The notes under the pieces were generated by a model. It saw nothing but the letters and a program-made list of their open reading frames with translations. It had not been told where the DNA came from and searched no databases. From Streptomyces sp. NBC_01723 (GTDB lineage: Bacteria > Actinomycetota > Actinomycetes > Streptomycetales > Streptomycetaceae), in assembly GCF_036246005.1 (NCBI RefSeq), contig NZ_CP109171.1, positions 7,614,001-7,678,000 of the forward strand: a stretch of DNA of 64,000 bases. Direction: 5' to 3'. Numbering within the stretch: the stretch's first letter is position 1; every line of letters begins with the position of its first letter. Both the position numbers and the translations under genes were made by a program. This document shows, one piece after another, positions 25,804-34,884 of this stretch.

Positions 25804-27342
25804 ATGGCAACCCTCTCCGTCGCCGCCATCCTCGCCGAGAACGCCCGGCGCCGTCCCGACAAGGAGGCGCTGGTCGAGGGCGGCCTGCGGCTCTCCTTCG
25901 CCGAGGTGTGGCGGCGTGCGCGGGCGCAGGCCGGCGCGCTGACCGGCCTCGGCGTCCGGCCGGGGGACCGGGTCGCGCTGATGGCGCCGAACACCGCCGA
26001 CTTCCCGCAGGCGTACTACGCGATCGCCGCCGCCGGTGGCGTCGTCGTGCCCGTGCACCTGCTGCTGTCGGCCGCCGAGGTCGAGCACGTCCTGCGCGAC
26101 AGCGGCGCCACGCTGCTGCTGTGCCACCCCGCCCAGGCCGAGACGGGCACGGCCGCCGCGCGGGAGACGGGCGTACGGGTGATCACCCTCGGCGACGAGT
26201 TCGGCACGCTCGCCGCCGACGCCGAGCCGCTGCCGACGTACGTCACCCGCGACGCCGACGACCCGGCCGTGGTCTTCTACACCAGCGGCACCACCGGTGT
26301 CCCCAAGGGCGCGGTGCTCAGCCACTTCAACCTGGTGATGAACGCGACCGTCAACGCCTTCGACGCCAACGACATCCGGCCCGACGACATCGCGCTCGGC
26401 GCGCTGCCGCTGTTCCACGCCTTCGGCCAGACCGTCTCCCTCAACTCGACCTGGCGGGCCGGGGCCACCCTCGTCCTGCTGCCCCGCTTCGACGCGGCGC
26501 GCGCGATCGAGCTGATGGTCGAGGAGAAGGTCAACACCTTCCACGGGGTGCCGACCATGTTCGTCGCCCTCGCCGCCGCGGCGCGCGACGCCGGCGCCCT
26601 GCCCGACCTGAGGGTGTGCGTCTCCGGCGGCGCCTCGCTGCCGGTGGCGGTGCTGGAGCGGTTCGAGGAGGCGTTCGGCGCGCGCGTCCACGAGGGGTAC
26701 GGGCTGTCGGAGACCTCGCCCGCGGCGGCCGTGAACCAGCCCGTGTTCGGGACCAGGCCCGGCACCATCGGCCACCCGCTGTGGGGCGTGGACGTGGAGA
26801 TCGCCCACGCGGACGTCGAGGGCCGCGTCGTCCTGCTGCCGCCCGGTGAGCTGGGCGAGGTCGTCGTACGCGGCCACAACGTCTTCTCCGGCTACCTCGG
26901 CCGCCCGGAGGCCACCGCCGAGGCGCTGGTCGACGGCTGGTTCCGCACGGGCGACCTCGGCACCAAGGACGACGAGGGCTTCCTGCGCATCGTCGACCGG
27001 AAGAAGGACGTCATCATCCGGGGCGGCTACAACGTCTACCCGCGGGAGGTCGAGGAGGTGCTGATGCGCCACCCCGGCATCGCGCACGTCGCCGTCATCG
27101 GCCTCCCGGACGAACTCCACGGCGAGGAGGTGTGCGCCGTCGTCGTCCCCGAGCCGGGCGCGACGCCGGACGCGGCCGGGATCACCGAGTGGTCCAAGGG
27201 ACACCTCGGCCGGTACAAGTACCCGCGCCGGGTGGAGTTCGCGGACGCGCTGCCGCTCGGGCCGAGCATGAAGGTGCTGAAGCGGGAACTGCGGGCCCGC
27301 TACGTGGACCACGCCCCGCACCAGGGACCGCCGGCCCGCTAA
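25804..27342 (+). CDS. Long-chain-type acyl-CoA synthetase (AMP-forming)
   Basis: 512 residues of the ANL superfamily. The ATP motif VFYTSGTTGVPKGAVLSH (about 158-175), the GYGLSETSP motif, WFRTGDLGTKDDEGFLRIVDRKKD and the catalytic C-terminal lysine region (GPSMKVLKRELR) are all intact. It activates a carboxylic acid, probably a fatty acid, to its CoA ester. Start ATG 25804 follows AAGGAACGGAG. The adjacent thiolase and lipase suggest fatty acid use. Confidence 0.9.
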   Translation: MATLSVAAILAENARRRPDKEALVEGGLRLSFAEVWRRARAQAGALTGLGVRPGDRVALMAPNTADFPQAYYAIAAAGGVVVPVHLLLSAAEVEHVLRDSGATLLLCHPAQAETGTAAARETGVRVITLGDEFGTLAADAEPLPTYVTRDADDPAVVFYTSGTTGVPKGAVLSHFNLVMNATVNAFDANDIRPDDIALGALPLFHAFGQTVSLNSTWRAGATLVLLPRFDAARAIELMVEEKVNTFHGVPTMFVALAAAARDAGALPDLRVCVSGGASLPVAVLERFEEAFGARVHEGYGLSETSPAAAVNQPVFGTRPGTIGHPLWGVDVEIAHADVEGRVVLLPPGELGEVVVRGHNVFSGYLGRPEATAEALVDGWFRTGDLGTKDDEGFLRIVDRKKDVIIRGGYNVYPREVEEVLMRHPGIAHVAVIGLPDELHGEEVCAVVVPEPGATPDAAGITEWSKGHLGRYKYPRRVEFADALPLGPSMKVLKRELRARYVDHAPHQGPPAR

Positions 27343-27405
27343 GGACCGACTGGCGAGACGGTGCTTACGCGAACCGGTTGAGTGCGCATAGCATCAGTGG
27401 CCGCA

Positions 27406-28185
27406 ATGGACACCATGACGCTCTGGCACCTCACCGGCTGGGAGTTCGCGGCGCTCGCCTTCGCGGCCCTGCTCGTCGGCTTCTCCAAGACCGCCGTGAG
27501 CGGGGCCAACACGGTCAGTCTCGCGATCTTCGCCGCGGTCCTTCCCGCCCGCGCCTCCACCGGCATCCTGCTGCCCGTCCTGATCGCCGGGGACGTCCTG
27601 GCCGTCCTCACCTACCGGCGGCACGCGCACTGGCCCACGCTGTGGCGGCTGTTCCCCGCCGTGGGGGTCGGCGTGGCCGTGGGCACCCTGTTCCTGGTGT
27701 GGGCGGACGACGCGATCGTCCGGACCTCGATCGGCGTGATCCTGCTGCTCATGGCCGGGGTGACGGTGTGGCGCAGGAGACGGGCCGACGCGTCCGACCC
27801 GCCCGGGGACGACGGTACGGCCGCGCGGGCCGGCCGGGTCAAGGCCCGTTCCTACGGCGTCCTCGGCGGCTTCACCACGATGGTCGCCAACGCGGGCGGC
27901 CCGGTGATGTCGATGTACCTGCTCTCCGCCGGCTTCCGCAAGCTCGGCTTCCTGGGCACGTCGGCGTTCTTCTTCCTGATCGTCAACGTCTCCAAGGTGC
28001 CCTTCAGTGCCGGCCTCGGCCTGATCGACGGCCGCTCGCTGCTCCTCGACGCCGCGCTGGTCGTGTTCGTGGTGCCCGGCGCGTTCCTCGGCAAGTGGGC
28101 GGTGACCCGGATCAACCAGCGCCTGTTCGAGCGTCTGGTGATCGCGGCGACGATCGTGGGTGGTCTGCAGCTCCTGCTGGCGTGA
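27406..28185 (+). CDS. TauE/SafE-family anion exporter
   Basis: 259 residues with about eight hydrophobic segments. Family motifs: [13 protein letters not shown] near the N-terminus and [20 protein letters not shown] in the middle, the two halves of the TauE/SafE repeat. Relatives export sulfite, sulfoacetate or other organic anions. ATG 27406 was chosen over an upstream GTG. Its 3' end overlaps the 3' end of the convergent DHA2 exporter gene by 74 bases. Confidence 0.88.
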   Translation: MDTMTLWHLTGWEFAALAFAALLVGFSKTAVSGANTVSLAIFAAVLPARASTGILLPVLIAGDVLAVLTYRRHAHWPTLWRLFPAVGVGVAVGTLFLVWADDAIVRTSIGVILLLMAGVTVWRRRRADASDPPGDDGTAARAGRVKARSYGVLGGFTTMVANAGGPVMSMYLLSAGFRKLGFLGTSAFFFLIVNVSKVPFSAGLGLIDGRSLLLDAALVVFVVPGAFLGKWAVTRINQRLFERLVIAATIVGGLQLLLA

Positions 28186-30232
28186 GGCGCCGCGGCAGGC
28201 CGTTGCTCAGGTCCTCGACCAGCAGGCGCTTGGCGATGGCGTCGACGGCGGCGCGCAGCTCGGTGCCGGTGGGCTTGCCGATGTCCTGCTCCACCCGGCC
28301 CTCCAGCCAGGTGGCCCACGCCCGCCCGATGACCAGGGCCTCGCGGGCCCCCGCGTCGGTGTGGGAGAACAGGGAGCCGTGACGGGCCAGGAAACCCTCC
28401 TCCACCATCCGGTCGAAGACCGGCAGCAGCACTTCCGGCGGCAGCCGGCGGCGGGCGGCGATCAGCCCCAGGCCGGCGTGCCCGACCAGGCGCGTGAACA
28501 GCTCGACCTGCATGACGGCCCAGGCGCCGGCGACGTCGAGGCGGGTGTCGCTGTCCGTGATGATCCGGCGCGCGGTGTCCAGCTCCGTACCGCCGATGAT
28601 CTTTCCGACGGACGCCTCCAGGGCGCGCCTGTTGTCGGCGTCGTGCGGTGAGCCGAAGCCCTCGCCCATGTCGGTGGAGCCCGCGCGGGCGCTGTCGCGG
28701 AGCCGTACCTGCTTGAGGAACAGGGAGACGAGGAAGCCGAGCGCCGCGATCGGCACCGTCCACAGGAACACCGTCTGGATGGTGTCCGCGTAGGCGCCGA
28801 CGATCGGTGCCGACGTCTGCGGAGGCAGTCCGTGCACGCCCTCCGGACTGGTCGCCGCACGGCCGATCGCCGACGGGTCGGCGGCGCCCGTGCGGGCGGC
28901 CTCGGCGACGCCCTCGCGCAGGTTGGGGCCGAGGGCGTTGACGTAGATGGTGCCGAACACGGCGGTGCCGAAGGAGCTGCCCAGGGTGCGGAAGAAGGTG
29001 ACGCCGGAGGTCGCGGTGCCGAGGTCGGCGTAGTCGACGGTGTTCTGCACGGCGATGATCAGCACCTGCATGGACAGGCCGATGCCGGTGCCCAGCACGA
29101 ACATGTACAGCGACTCCAGGACGGCGCCGGTCGACGGGTCCATCAGCGACATCAGGTACAGGCCGACGCCCATCACCAGCGTGCCCACGATCGGGAACAG
29201 CCGGTACTGTCCCGTCCGGCTGACGACGCTGCCGCTGAAGACCGAGGCGATCAGCAGCCCCGCCACCATCGGCAGCGTCCGCACGCCGGAGACGGTGGCC
29301 GAGTCGCCGTCGACGTACTGGAGGTAGGTCGGCAGGTACGTCAGCGCGCCGAGCATCGCGAAGCCGACGATGAAGCTGAGCACCGAGCAGACCGTGAACA
29401 CCGGGTTGGCGAACAGCCGCATCGGCAGCATCGGTTCGGGCGCCCGCAGCTCCACCAGGCAGAACAGCGCGAGCGCGACCAGCCCGCCCGCGAACAGGCC
29501 CAGGATCACGCCCGAGCTCCACGCGTACTCGTTGCCGCCCCAGCTGGTCGCCAGGATCAGCGCGCTCGCGCCCACCGCGACCAGCGCGATGCCCAGGTAG
29601 TCGATGACGGGCCGGACGGCCGACTTCACCACCGGGATGGTGCGGGCCGCGGCGATCACGACGGCGATCGCGATGGGCACGTTGACGTAGAACGCCCAGC
29701 GCCACGAGAGGTGGTCGGTGAACAGCCCGCCCAACAGTGGCCCGATGACCGTGGAGACCCCGAACACCGCGCCGATGGCGCCCTGGTACTTGCCGCGCTC
29801 CCGAAGCGGGATCACGTCCGCGATCAGCGCCATGGCCGTCACCATCAGGCCGCCCGCGCCGATGCCCTGCATCGCCCGCCACGTGATCAGCAGCGGCATG
29901 CTGGTCGCCAGTCCGCACAGGAACGACCCGGTGATGAAGACGACCGCCGAGACCTGGAAGACCACCTTGCGGCCGAACAGGTCGCCGAACTTGCCGACCA
30001 GCACCGTCGCCACGGTCTCCGCGAGCAGGTACGACGTCACCACCCACGACATGTGCGAGGCGCCGCCCAGGTCCGACACGATCGTCGGCAGCGCGGTGCC
30101 GACGATCGTCTGGTCCAGGGCCGCCAGCAGCAGCCCGAGCATGATCGTGACGAAGACGACGTTGCGCCGCCGCCGGTCCAGCACGGGCGGCTGTACGGCG
30201 GCGGTCCGTGATGCTTCCTCGGCGACTGTCAC
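28112..30232 (-). CDS. DHA2-family drug exporter with winged-helix-like C-terminal tail
   Basis: 706 residues, longer than the usual 480-530. Residues 1 to about 520 form a 14-helix DHA2 exporter: [19 protein letters not shown] (motif D1), [13 protein letters not shown] (motif A), [12 protein letters not shown] (motif B) and [33 protein letters not shown] (motif C region, interrupted). The last 165 residues are soluble, with a MarR-like helix and wing pattern ([23 protein letters not shown], then [13 protein letters not shown]). The extreme C-terminus is low-complexity and antisense to the end of the TauE gene. Drug or metabolite export is likely; the tail may sense the substrate. Confidence 0.88.
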   Translation of the reverse strand: MTVAEEASRTAAVQPPVLDRRRRNVVFVTIMLGLLLAALDQTIVGTALPTIVSDLGGASHMSWVVTSYLLAETVATVLVGKFGDLFGRKVVFQVSAVVFITGSFLCGLATSMPLLITWRAMQGIGAGGLMVTAMALIADVIPLRERGKYQGAIGAVFGVSTVIGPLLGGLFTDHLSWRWAFYVNVPIAIAVVIAAARTIPVVKSAVRPVIDYLGIALVAVGASALILATSWGGNEYAWSSGVILGLFAGGLVALALFCLVELRAPEPMLPMRLFANPVFTVCSVLSFIVGFAMLGALTYLPTYLQYVDGDSATVSGVRTLPMVAGLLIASVFSGSVVSRTGQYRLFPIVGTLVMGVGLYLMSLMDPSTGAVLESLYMFVLGTGIGLSMQVLIIAVQNTVDYADLGTATSGVTFFRTLGSSFGTAVFGTIYVNALGPNLREGVAEAARTGAADPSAIGRAATSPEGVHGLPPQTSAPIVGAYADTIQTVFLWTVPIAALGFLVSLFLKQVRLRDSARAGSTDMGEGFGSPHDADNRRALEASVGKIIGGTELDTARRIITDSDTRLDVAGAWAVMQVELFTRLVGHAGLGLIAARRRLPPEVLLPVFDRMVEEGFLARHGSLFSHTDAGAREALVIGRAWATWLEGRVEQDIGKPTGTELRAAVDAIAKRLLVEDLSNGLPRRLTPAGAADHPRSSPRSPDARTGAG

Positions 30233-30319
30233 CAGGTCACGATCACACCCGTGCAGCGGCCACGCATGTGGGGACGGTCCGCCCGGGTACGCGCGAGGGC
30301 GTGGCCGGGGGACACCCCC

Positions 30320-31093
30320 CTACGCGTCGCCGGAACGCCGCCGCAGCAGGTACGTGTCCATGATCCAGCCCTTGCGCTCCCGCGCCTCGGCGCGCAGCCG
30401 CTCGATGCGCGGGCCGGCCTCGGCGATCGGACCCGAGTCGAGGATCTCGTCCGGGGTGCCCAGGTAGGCGCCCCAGTAGATGTCGAGGTCCTGGTCCGTG
30501 TACCGCCGGAAGGTCTGGTGGGCGTCGAGCATCACCACGACGTCGTCGACGCCCTCGGGGAAGCCCTCCGCGAGCCGCCGCCCGGTGGTGATCTGCACCG
30601 GCCGCGCCACCCGGTTCAGCCCCGTCCGGTGCCGGGCGGCCAGTGACGAGACGCTGCTGATGCCGGGCACCACGTCGTACGCGAAGGCCACCGTGCCGCG
30701 TCCCAGGACCTCCTCCAGGATGCCCAGCGTGCTGTCGTACAGCGACGGGTCGCCCCACACCAGGAACGCGCCGCTCTCGTCCTCGCCCAGCTCCTCGGCG
30801 ATCAGCCGTTCGTAGATGCCGGCGCGGGCCAGGCGCCAGTCCTCGACGGCGGGGGAGTACGCCGCGCCCTCCGCGCTCCGGTCCCGCTCCGGGTCACGGG
30901 CCTCGACGACCCGGTACGTGCCCTGCGGTACGTGCGTCTCCAGCATGTCCCGGCGCAGCCGCACCAGGTCGTCCTTCACCTCGCCCTTGCCCAGGACGAA
31001 GAACACGTCCGTGCCGCGCATCGCCCTGACCGCCTGCAGGGTCAGCTGGTCGGGGTCGCCCGCACCGATACCGATCACATGAATCTTCCGCAC
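30320..31093 (-). CDS. cobF: Precorrin-6A synthase (deacetylating)
   Basis: 257 residues of the uroporphyrinogen/precorrin methyltransferase fold. VIGIGAGDPDQLTLQA is the N-terminal SAM-site motif of CobF; VWGDPSLYDSTLGI and VVPGISSVSSLAARH are further methyltransferase blocks. CobF methylates precorrin-5 at C-1 with loss of the acetyl group in aerobic B12 synthesis. The GTG at 31093 starts the conserved part. No other cobalamin gene is nearby, so it is detached from the main cob cluster. Confidence 0.92.
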   Translation of the reverse strand: MRKIHVIGIGAGDPDQLTLQAVRAMRGTDVFFVLGKGEVKDDLVRLRRDMLETHVPQGTYRVVEARDPERDRSAEGAAYSPAVEDWRLARAGIYERLIAEELGEDESGAFLVWGDPSLYDSTLGILEEVLGRGTVAFAYDVVPGISSVSSLAARHRTGLNRVARPVQITTGRRLAEGFPEGVDDVVVMLDAHQTFRRYTDQDLDIYWGAYLGTPDEILDSGPIAEAGPRIERLRAEARERKGWIMDTYLLRRRSGDA

Positions 31094-31099
31094 CCCACG

Positions 31100-31122
31100 A
31101 GTCTGCCGTACGCCACCGACAG
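31100..31122 (-). promoter_or_regulatory. Weak PafBC-like promoter upstream of cobF
   Basis: Read on the minus strand: CTGTCGGTG, eight bases, CAGACT. One mismatch in the first block and one in the -10 relative to TTGTCRGTG-N8-TAnnnT. It ends seven bases before the cobF GTG, which would make a nearly leaderless transcript. Suggestive only. Confidence 0.3.
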
Positions 31123-31157
31123 CCCCCGGACCGGGCCGCCGGCCCGGCACGTGCGGG

Positions 31158-31673
31158 TCAGCCCCGGAGCCGCGGCGCCCGGGCCCCCGCGTCCACGGAC
31201 GCGCCGTCCTCCACGTCCCCCGCCAGCTCCACGGCCCACCCGGCGACCGCGCCGAGATCCACCCCGTACGGCCGTTCCCGTCCGGTGTCCGACGCCGCCC
31301 ACTCCGTCACGGCGCCCGCCCCGCGCCGCAGCAGCCTGGCCCCGCCGGTGCCGTTCCCGCGGGCCGCGTGCGTGAGCCCCACCGCCAGCTGGGCCATCCC
31401 GCGCCACAGCTGCCGCTCCTCCTCGGGGCCCGATTTCCAGGCGTCCTCGAAGACCTCGTGCGCGTGGAACGGCTTCCCCTCGTCCAGCAGCCGCTGCGCC
31501 TCGGCGACCGTCGCGTCCGGCGACCGCACGACGCCCTCCGGCTGACGGGCGACGCCGTCCGCGCCGTACGGCAGCGGGCGCCCCAGCCCGTCGCGCGGCC
31601 GGGCGTTGCGCGCCCGCCCCTCCTCGTCCCGGTCGCGGGCGTCGGCCGGGCGGTCCGATGCTGTGCTGTCCAT
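31158..31673 (-). CDS. DUF309 protein
   Basis: 171 residues. The C-terminal two-thirds carry the DUF309 signature: LDEGKPFHAHEVFEDAWKSGPEEERQLWRGMAQLAVGLTHAARGN, with the conserved His/Glu pair in FHAHEVFE and a Trp-Lys. The first 50 residues are charged and probably disordered. Function unknown. ATG 31673 is followed without interruption; the frame extends upstream through the antisense of the tRNA, which is not coding. It may share an operon with cobF, 64 bases downstream. Confidence 0.8.
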   Translation of the reverse strand: MDSTASDRPADARDRDEEGRARNARPRDGLGRPLPYGADGVARQPEGVVRSPDATVAEAQRLLDEGKPFHAHEVFEDAWKSGPEEERQLWRGMAQLAVGLTHAARGNGTGGARLLRRGAGAVTEWAASDTGRERPYGVDLGAVAGWAVELAGDVEDGASVDAGARAPRLRG

Positions 31674-31701
31674 ACGGCCGATTGTCCCCCGCCCGTCCCG
31701 C

Positions 31702-31731
31702 TTAGGCGTGGCCCGGTGGGTGCGGTAAGGT
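31702..31731 (+). promoter_or_regulatory. Putative promoter of tRNA-Pro copy 2
   Basis: TTAGGC (31702-31707), 18-base spacer, TAAGGT (31726-31731), 40 bases before the mature tRNA end. The hexamers and spacing fit the vegetative Streptomyces sigma factor. Confidence 0.5.
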
Positions 31732-31770
31732 GCTGTCGCGTGATCGCGCGGTCGCACCGCGCGTGGGCAC

Positions 31771-31844
<74 letters not shown>

Positions 31845-31855
31845 CGGTGACCGAA

Positions 31856-31893
31856 GAAGGACCTCCGCGGGCATGAGCCCGCGGAGGTCCTTC
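31856..31893 (+). terminator. Hairpin terminator of tRNA-Pro copy 2
   Basis: A perfect 17-bp stem (31856-31872 with 31877-31893) with loop ATGA, twelve bases after the tRNA. It also faces the end of the leftward epimerase gene (stop at 31931) and could serve both directions. Confidence 0.88.
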
Positions 31894-31930
31894 TCACATT
31901 CCCGGCCGCCACGGCCGCGGGGCCGCCGGG

Positions 31931-32929
31931 TCAGACCTGGTAGCGCTCCGCCGCGAACAGGTCCAGGTGCTCCTTCACCCACGCCGACGTCCGGCGCAGC
32001 CCGTCCGCGAGGCCGACCTGCGGCTCCCAGCCCGCCCACCGGCGGGCGCGGGAGTTGTCGGACAGGAGACGCTGGACCTCGCTGCCGCTCGGGCGCAGCC
32101 GGGCGGGGTCCACGACGATCTCCGCGTCGGTGCCCGCGGCGACGGTGAGGGCCTGCGCCAGGTCCCCGATGGATATCTCCCGGCCCGAGCCGAGGTTGAC
32201 CACCTGCCCGAGAGCCCGGTCGCAGTCGGCCATCGCCATGAAGCCCCGCGCCGTGTCGGTGACGTAGGTGAAGTCCCGGGTGGGCGTGAGTGAGCCGAGC
32301 CTGATCGTGCGGGCCCCGGAGTGCAGTTGGGCGAGGATCGCGGGGATCACCGCGCGGGCGGACTGCCGGGGGCCGTAGGTGTTGAAGGGGCGCACCACGG
32401 TGACCGGCAGTTCGAAGGCGTGCCAGTGGGAGAGCGCCATCATGTCGGCGCCGATCTTGGAGGCGGAGTACGGCGACTGCGGCTGCAGCGGGTGGCTCTC
32501 GCTGATCGGCGCCGTGCGGGCGGTGCCGTACACCTCGCTGGTGGAGGTGTGCACCATGCGGCGCACCTGGTGGCGCCGGCAGGCCTCGGCGATGTTCTCG
32601 GTGCCGACGACGTTCGTCTGGACGTAGGCGCCGGGCGAGTCGTAGCTGTACGGGATGCCGATCAGGGCGGCGAGGTGGAAGACGGTGTCGCAGCCGTCGA
32701 CGGCGTCCATCACGCGGCCGGCGTCGCGGACGTCGCCGGTGACCGTCGTGACCAGCGGGTGGCCGAGGAGGTGGGCGAGGTGGCCCTTCTCGGCGTACGG
32801 CTTGTAGTGCGTGAACGCCCGGACCCGGGCGCCCCGGGCGACGAGCAGGTCGACCAGGGCCGAGCCGATGAAACCCTCGGCTCCGGTGACCAGGACCTCG
32901 CGGCCGGTCCAGTCGGGGGTGTGGTTCAT
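31931..32929 (-). CDS. NAD-dependent nucleotide-sugar epimerase/dehydratase
   Basis: 332 residues of the extended SDR family. Rossmann GAEGFIGSALV (GxxGxxG) near residue 16; catalytic YSASK preceded by the Thr/Ser-containing STSEVYG; PFNTYGPRQ later. The type matches UDP/GDP-sugar 4-epimerases and 4,6-dehydratases. The ATG overlaps the stop of the MurG-like glycosyltransferase (ATGA), so the two are coupled: this enzyme could supply or alter the sugar nucleotide used by that transferase (inference). Substrate unknown. Confidence 0.87.
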   Translation of the reverse strand: MNHTPDWTGREVLVTGAEGFIGSALVDLLVARGARVRAFTHYKPYAEKGHLAHLLGHPLVTTVTGDVRDAGRVMDAVDGCDTVFHLAALIGIPYSYDSPGAYVQTNVVGTENIAEACRRHQVRRMVHTSTSEVYGTARTAPISESHPLQPQSPYSASKIGADMMALSHWHAFELPVTVVRPFNTYGPRQSARAVIPAILAQLHSGARTIRLGSLTPTRDFTYVTDTARGFMAMADCDRALGQVVNLGSGREISIGDLAQALTVAAGTDAEIVVDPARLRPSGSEVQRLLSDNSRARRWAGWEPQVGLADGLRRTSAWVKEHLDLFAAERYQV

Positions 32930-34134
32930 GGGGTGTGCTCCAAGGGGGCGAGGGTCGGCAGGGGGTGGCCGGCGAGGCGCAGTACCTCGGCGGCGAGCAG
33001 GTCGGCGGCGTACGCGTGCGGGCCGGGGTCGGCGGCCGACTCCATCGCCGCGAGCCGGGCGGGATCGGCCAGCAGCGGTTCGATCAGTTCGGCCAGTCGC
33101 GCCGCCGAGGTCTCGGCGTCGGACAGCAGCAGGCCGGCCCCGGCGTCGGTCAGCACCCGCGCGTTGTGCGTCTGGTGGTCGCCGGGCGCGTGCGGGTAGG
33201 GCACGAGCACCGCGGGCACGCCGGTGCTGGCGAGTTCGGCGACCGTCGCCGAACCGGCCCGGCAGACCACCAGGTCGGCGGCGGCGTACACCTGGTCCAT
33301 GTGGTCCAGGTAGGGCACCACGCGGGCCACCCGGCTGCCCGCGAGCCGGAACCCGGCCTCCTCCAGCGCGTCCGGCCCGGTCTTGATCAGCAGGTGGACG
33401 TCGGTGCGCCGCCGCCAGCGCCGGGCCAGCTCCGTCGCGGCCTCGGTGAGCCGCGCGGCGCCCAGGCTGCCGCCGTTGAAGACGACGAGCCGCGCCCCGT
33501 CCGGCACCCCCAGCGCCCGCCGTGCCTCGGGGCGCCGGGCGTCGCGGTCCAGCCCGGCGAGGGCAGCCGCGATGGGCATGCCGACGACGCGGGCGTTCTC
33601 GCCGCCGGCCAGGCCCGAACGGGAGCGGTCGAAGGCGACCGTGACGTGAGGGGTGAGCCGGGCGGCGAAACGGTTGGCGCGGCCCGGTACGGCGTTGGAC
33701 TCGTGGATCAGGCTCGGCAGGCCCGACCAGCGGGCCCCGAGGATCACCGGGGCGCTCGGATAGCCGCCCATGCCGACCGCCACCTGGGCCCGCTGCTCGC
33801 GCAGTACCGTCCGGCACTGCCCGGCGGACCGCACCAGCGCCGAGGGCAGCAGGTAGCGCCGGGCGCCGAGGCTCGGGTCGAAGGGGATCATGTCGACGGT
33901 GTGCAGCCGGTACCCGGCCTGCGGGATGAGCCGGGTCTCCAGGCCCCGGGTGGTGCCGACGAAGGAGATCTCCGCGGCCGGTACGGCGCGGCGCAGCGCG
34001 TCGGCGAGGGCGAGACCGGGGTAGATGTGCCCACCGGTACCGCCCGCGCCGATCACCACGGACAGCCGGGGCGGGGGACTGTGAGGTCCGGCGGGCGGCA
34101 CGTGGGCCGGGCCGGAGGACGAGGATCCGAACAT
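32926..34134 (-). CDS. MurG-like glycosyltransferase (GT28) paralogue
   Basis: 402 residues. MurG landmarks are kept: GAGGTGGHIYPGLALADAL (acceptor/phosphate loop with His), IHESNAVPGRANRFAARL, FNGGSLGAARLTEA, CRAGSATVAELASTGVPAVLVPYP with the UDP-GlcNAc-contacting Glu, and DHQTHNARVL (Q/N pair). The gene is not in a dcw cluster, so it is a second, specialised MurG rather than the essential one. It may use a modified sugar or a different lipid acceptor. Start ATG 34134, with GTG at 34143 or 34149 possible. Divergent from the two-component system, 63 bases away. Confidence 0.85.
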   Translation of the reverse strand: MFGSSSSGPAHVPPAGPHSPPPRLSVVIGAGGTGGHIYPGLALADALRRAVPAAEISFVGTTRGLETRLIPQAGYRLHTVDMIPFDPSLGARRYLLPSALVRSAGQCRTVLREQRAQVAVGMGGYPSAPVILGARWSGLPSLIHESNAVPGRANRFAARLTPHVTVAFDRSRSGLAGGENARVVGMPIAAALAGLDRDARRPEARRALGVPDGARLVVFNGGSLGAARLTEAATELARRWRRRTDVHLLIKTGPDALEEAGFRLAGSRVARVVPYLDHMDQVYAAADLVVCRAGSATVAELASTGVPAVLVPYPHAPGDHQTHNARVLTDAGAGLLLSDAETSAARLAELIEPLLADPARLAAMESAADPGPHAYAADLLAAEVLRLAGHPLPTLAPLEHTP

Positions 34135-34197
34135 GGCCGCCACGGTCACAAGCCGGCCTAAGAAGGTTTTAAGACACTCCTTTGGCAGGCTGGGCGC

Positions 34198-34884
34198 GTG
34201 CTGAGGAGAATTCTGGTGGTCGACGACGAGCCCGAGGTGCGGGCCGCCGTCGAGGACGGCCTCACCGTCGAGGGCTACGCCGTGAGGGGCGCCGCCGACG
34301 GCCTCGCGGCCCTCTCCGAGGTCGCCGCCTGGCAGCCGGACGCCGTGGTCGTCGACGTGATGATGCCGGTCCTGGACGGCCTGGCGTTCTGCCGCCGCCT
34401 GCGGGGCATCGGCGACCGGACGCCGGTGCTGGTGCTGACCGCGCTGGACTCGGTGAGCGAACGCGTCGACGGGCTGGACGCCGGCGCCGACGACTACCTG
34501 GTCAAGCCGTTCGCGCTGGACGAGCTGACCGCCCGGGTGCGGGCCCTGCTGCGCCGGGCGGACACCGGCGCCCAGGAGCCGGGCGACCTCCTGTCGTACG
34601 CCGACCTGGTGGTGGACCCGCAGACCCGGGCCGGACGCCGCGGCGAGCGGGCCGTCGAGTTCAGCCGGACCGAGTGCGCGCTGCTGGAGCAGCTGCTGCT
34701 CCACCCCGGGCAGGTCCTCACCCGGGAGACCCTCTTCGAACGGGTCTGGGGACACGACTTCGGCCCCGGCTCCAACTCGCTCGCCGTCTACGTCGGTTAC
34801 CTGCGCCGCAAGCTGGAGGCGGAGGGCGAGCCGCGCCTGGTGCACACCGTGCACGGGGTCGGCTACCGCCTGGGCGCGGCGTGA
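34198..34884 (+). CDS. OmpR-family response regulator
   Basis: 228 residues. Receiver domain with the acidic pair DDE, phosphoacceptor Asp53 (VVDVMMPVLDG), Thr81 and Lys103 (YLVKPF); winged-helix output domain at about 130-225 (ending VHTVHGVGYRLGAA). GTG 34198. The closest relatives in style are MprA/TcrA regulators. It overlaps the kinase gene (GTGA) and is divergent from the MurG-like operon, its likely target. The shared intergenic region contains an AT-rich AAGAAGGTTTTAAGAC stretch that could bind it. Confidence 0.92.
   Translation: MLRRILVVDDEPEVRAAVEDGLTVEGYAVRGAADGLAALSEVAAWQPDAVVVDVMMPVLDGLAFCRRLRGIGDRTPVLVLTALDSVSERVDGLDAGADDYLVKPFALDELTARVRALLRRADTGAQEPGDLLSYADLVVDPQTRAGRRGERAVEFSRTECALLEQLLLHPGQVLTRETLFERVWGHDFGPGSNSLAVYVGYLRRKLEAEGEPRLVHTVHGVGYRLGAA

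Noticed and set aside
28112..28185. Possible frameshift or readthrough at the end of the DHA2 exporter, because it overlaps the TauE gene by 74 bases
   Set aside because: Both frames are clean and both proteins reach sensible ends; convergent 3' overlaps of this size occur normally, and the extra residues are merely low-complexity.
34150..34197. Exact response-regulator binding repeats in the AT-rich MurG/regulator gap
   Set aside because: The AAGAAGGTTTTAAGAC stretch is suggestive, but I could not define two clear direct repeats, so it is only mentioned with the regulator.
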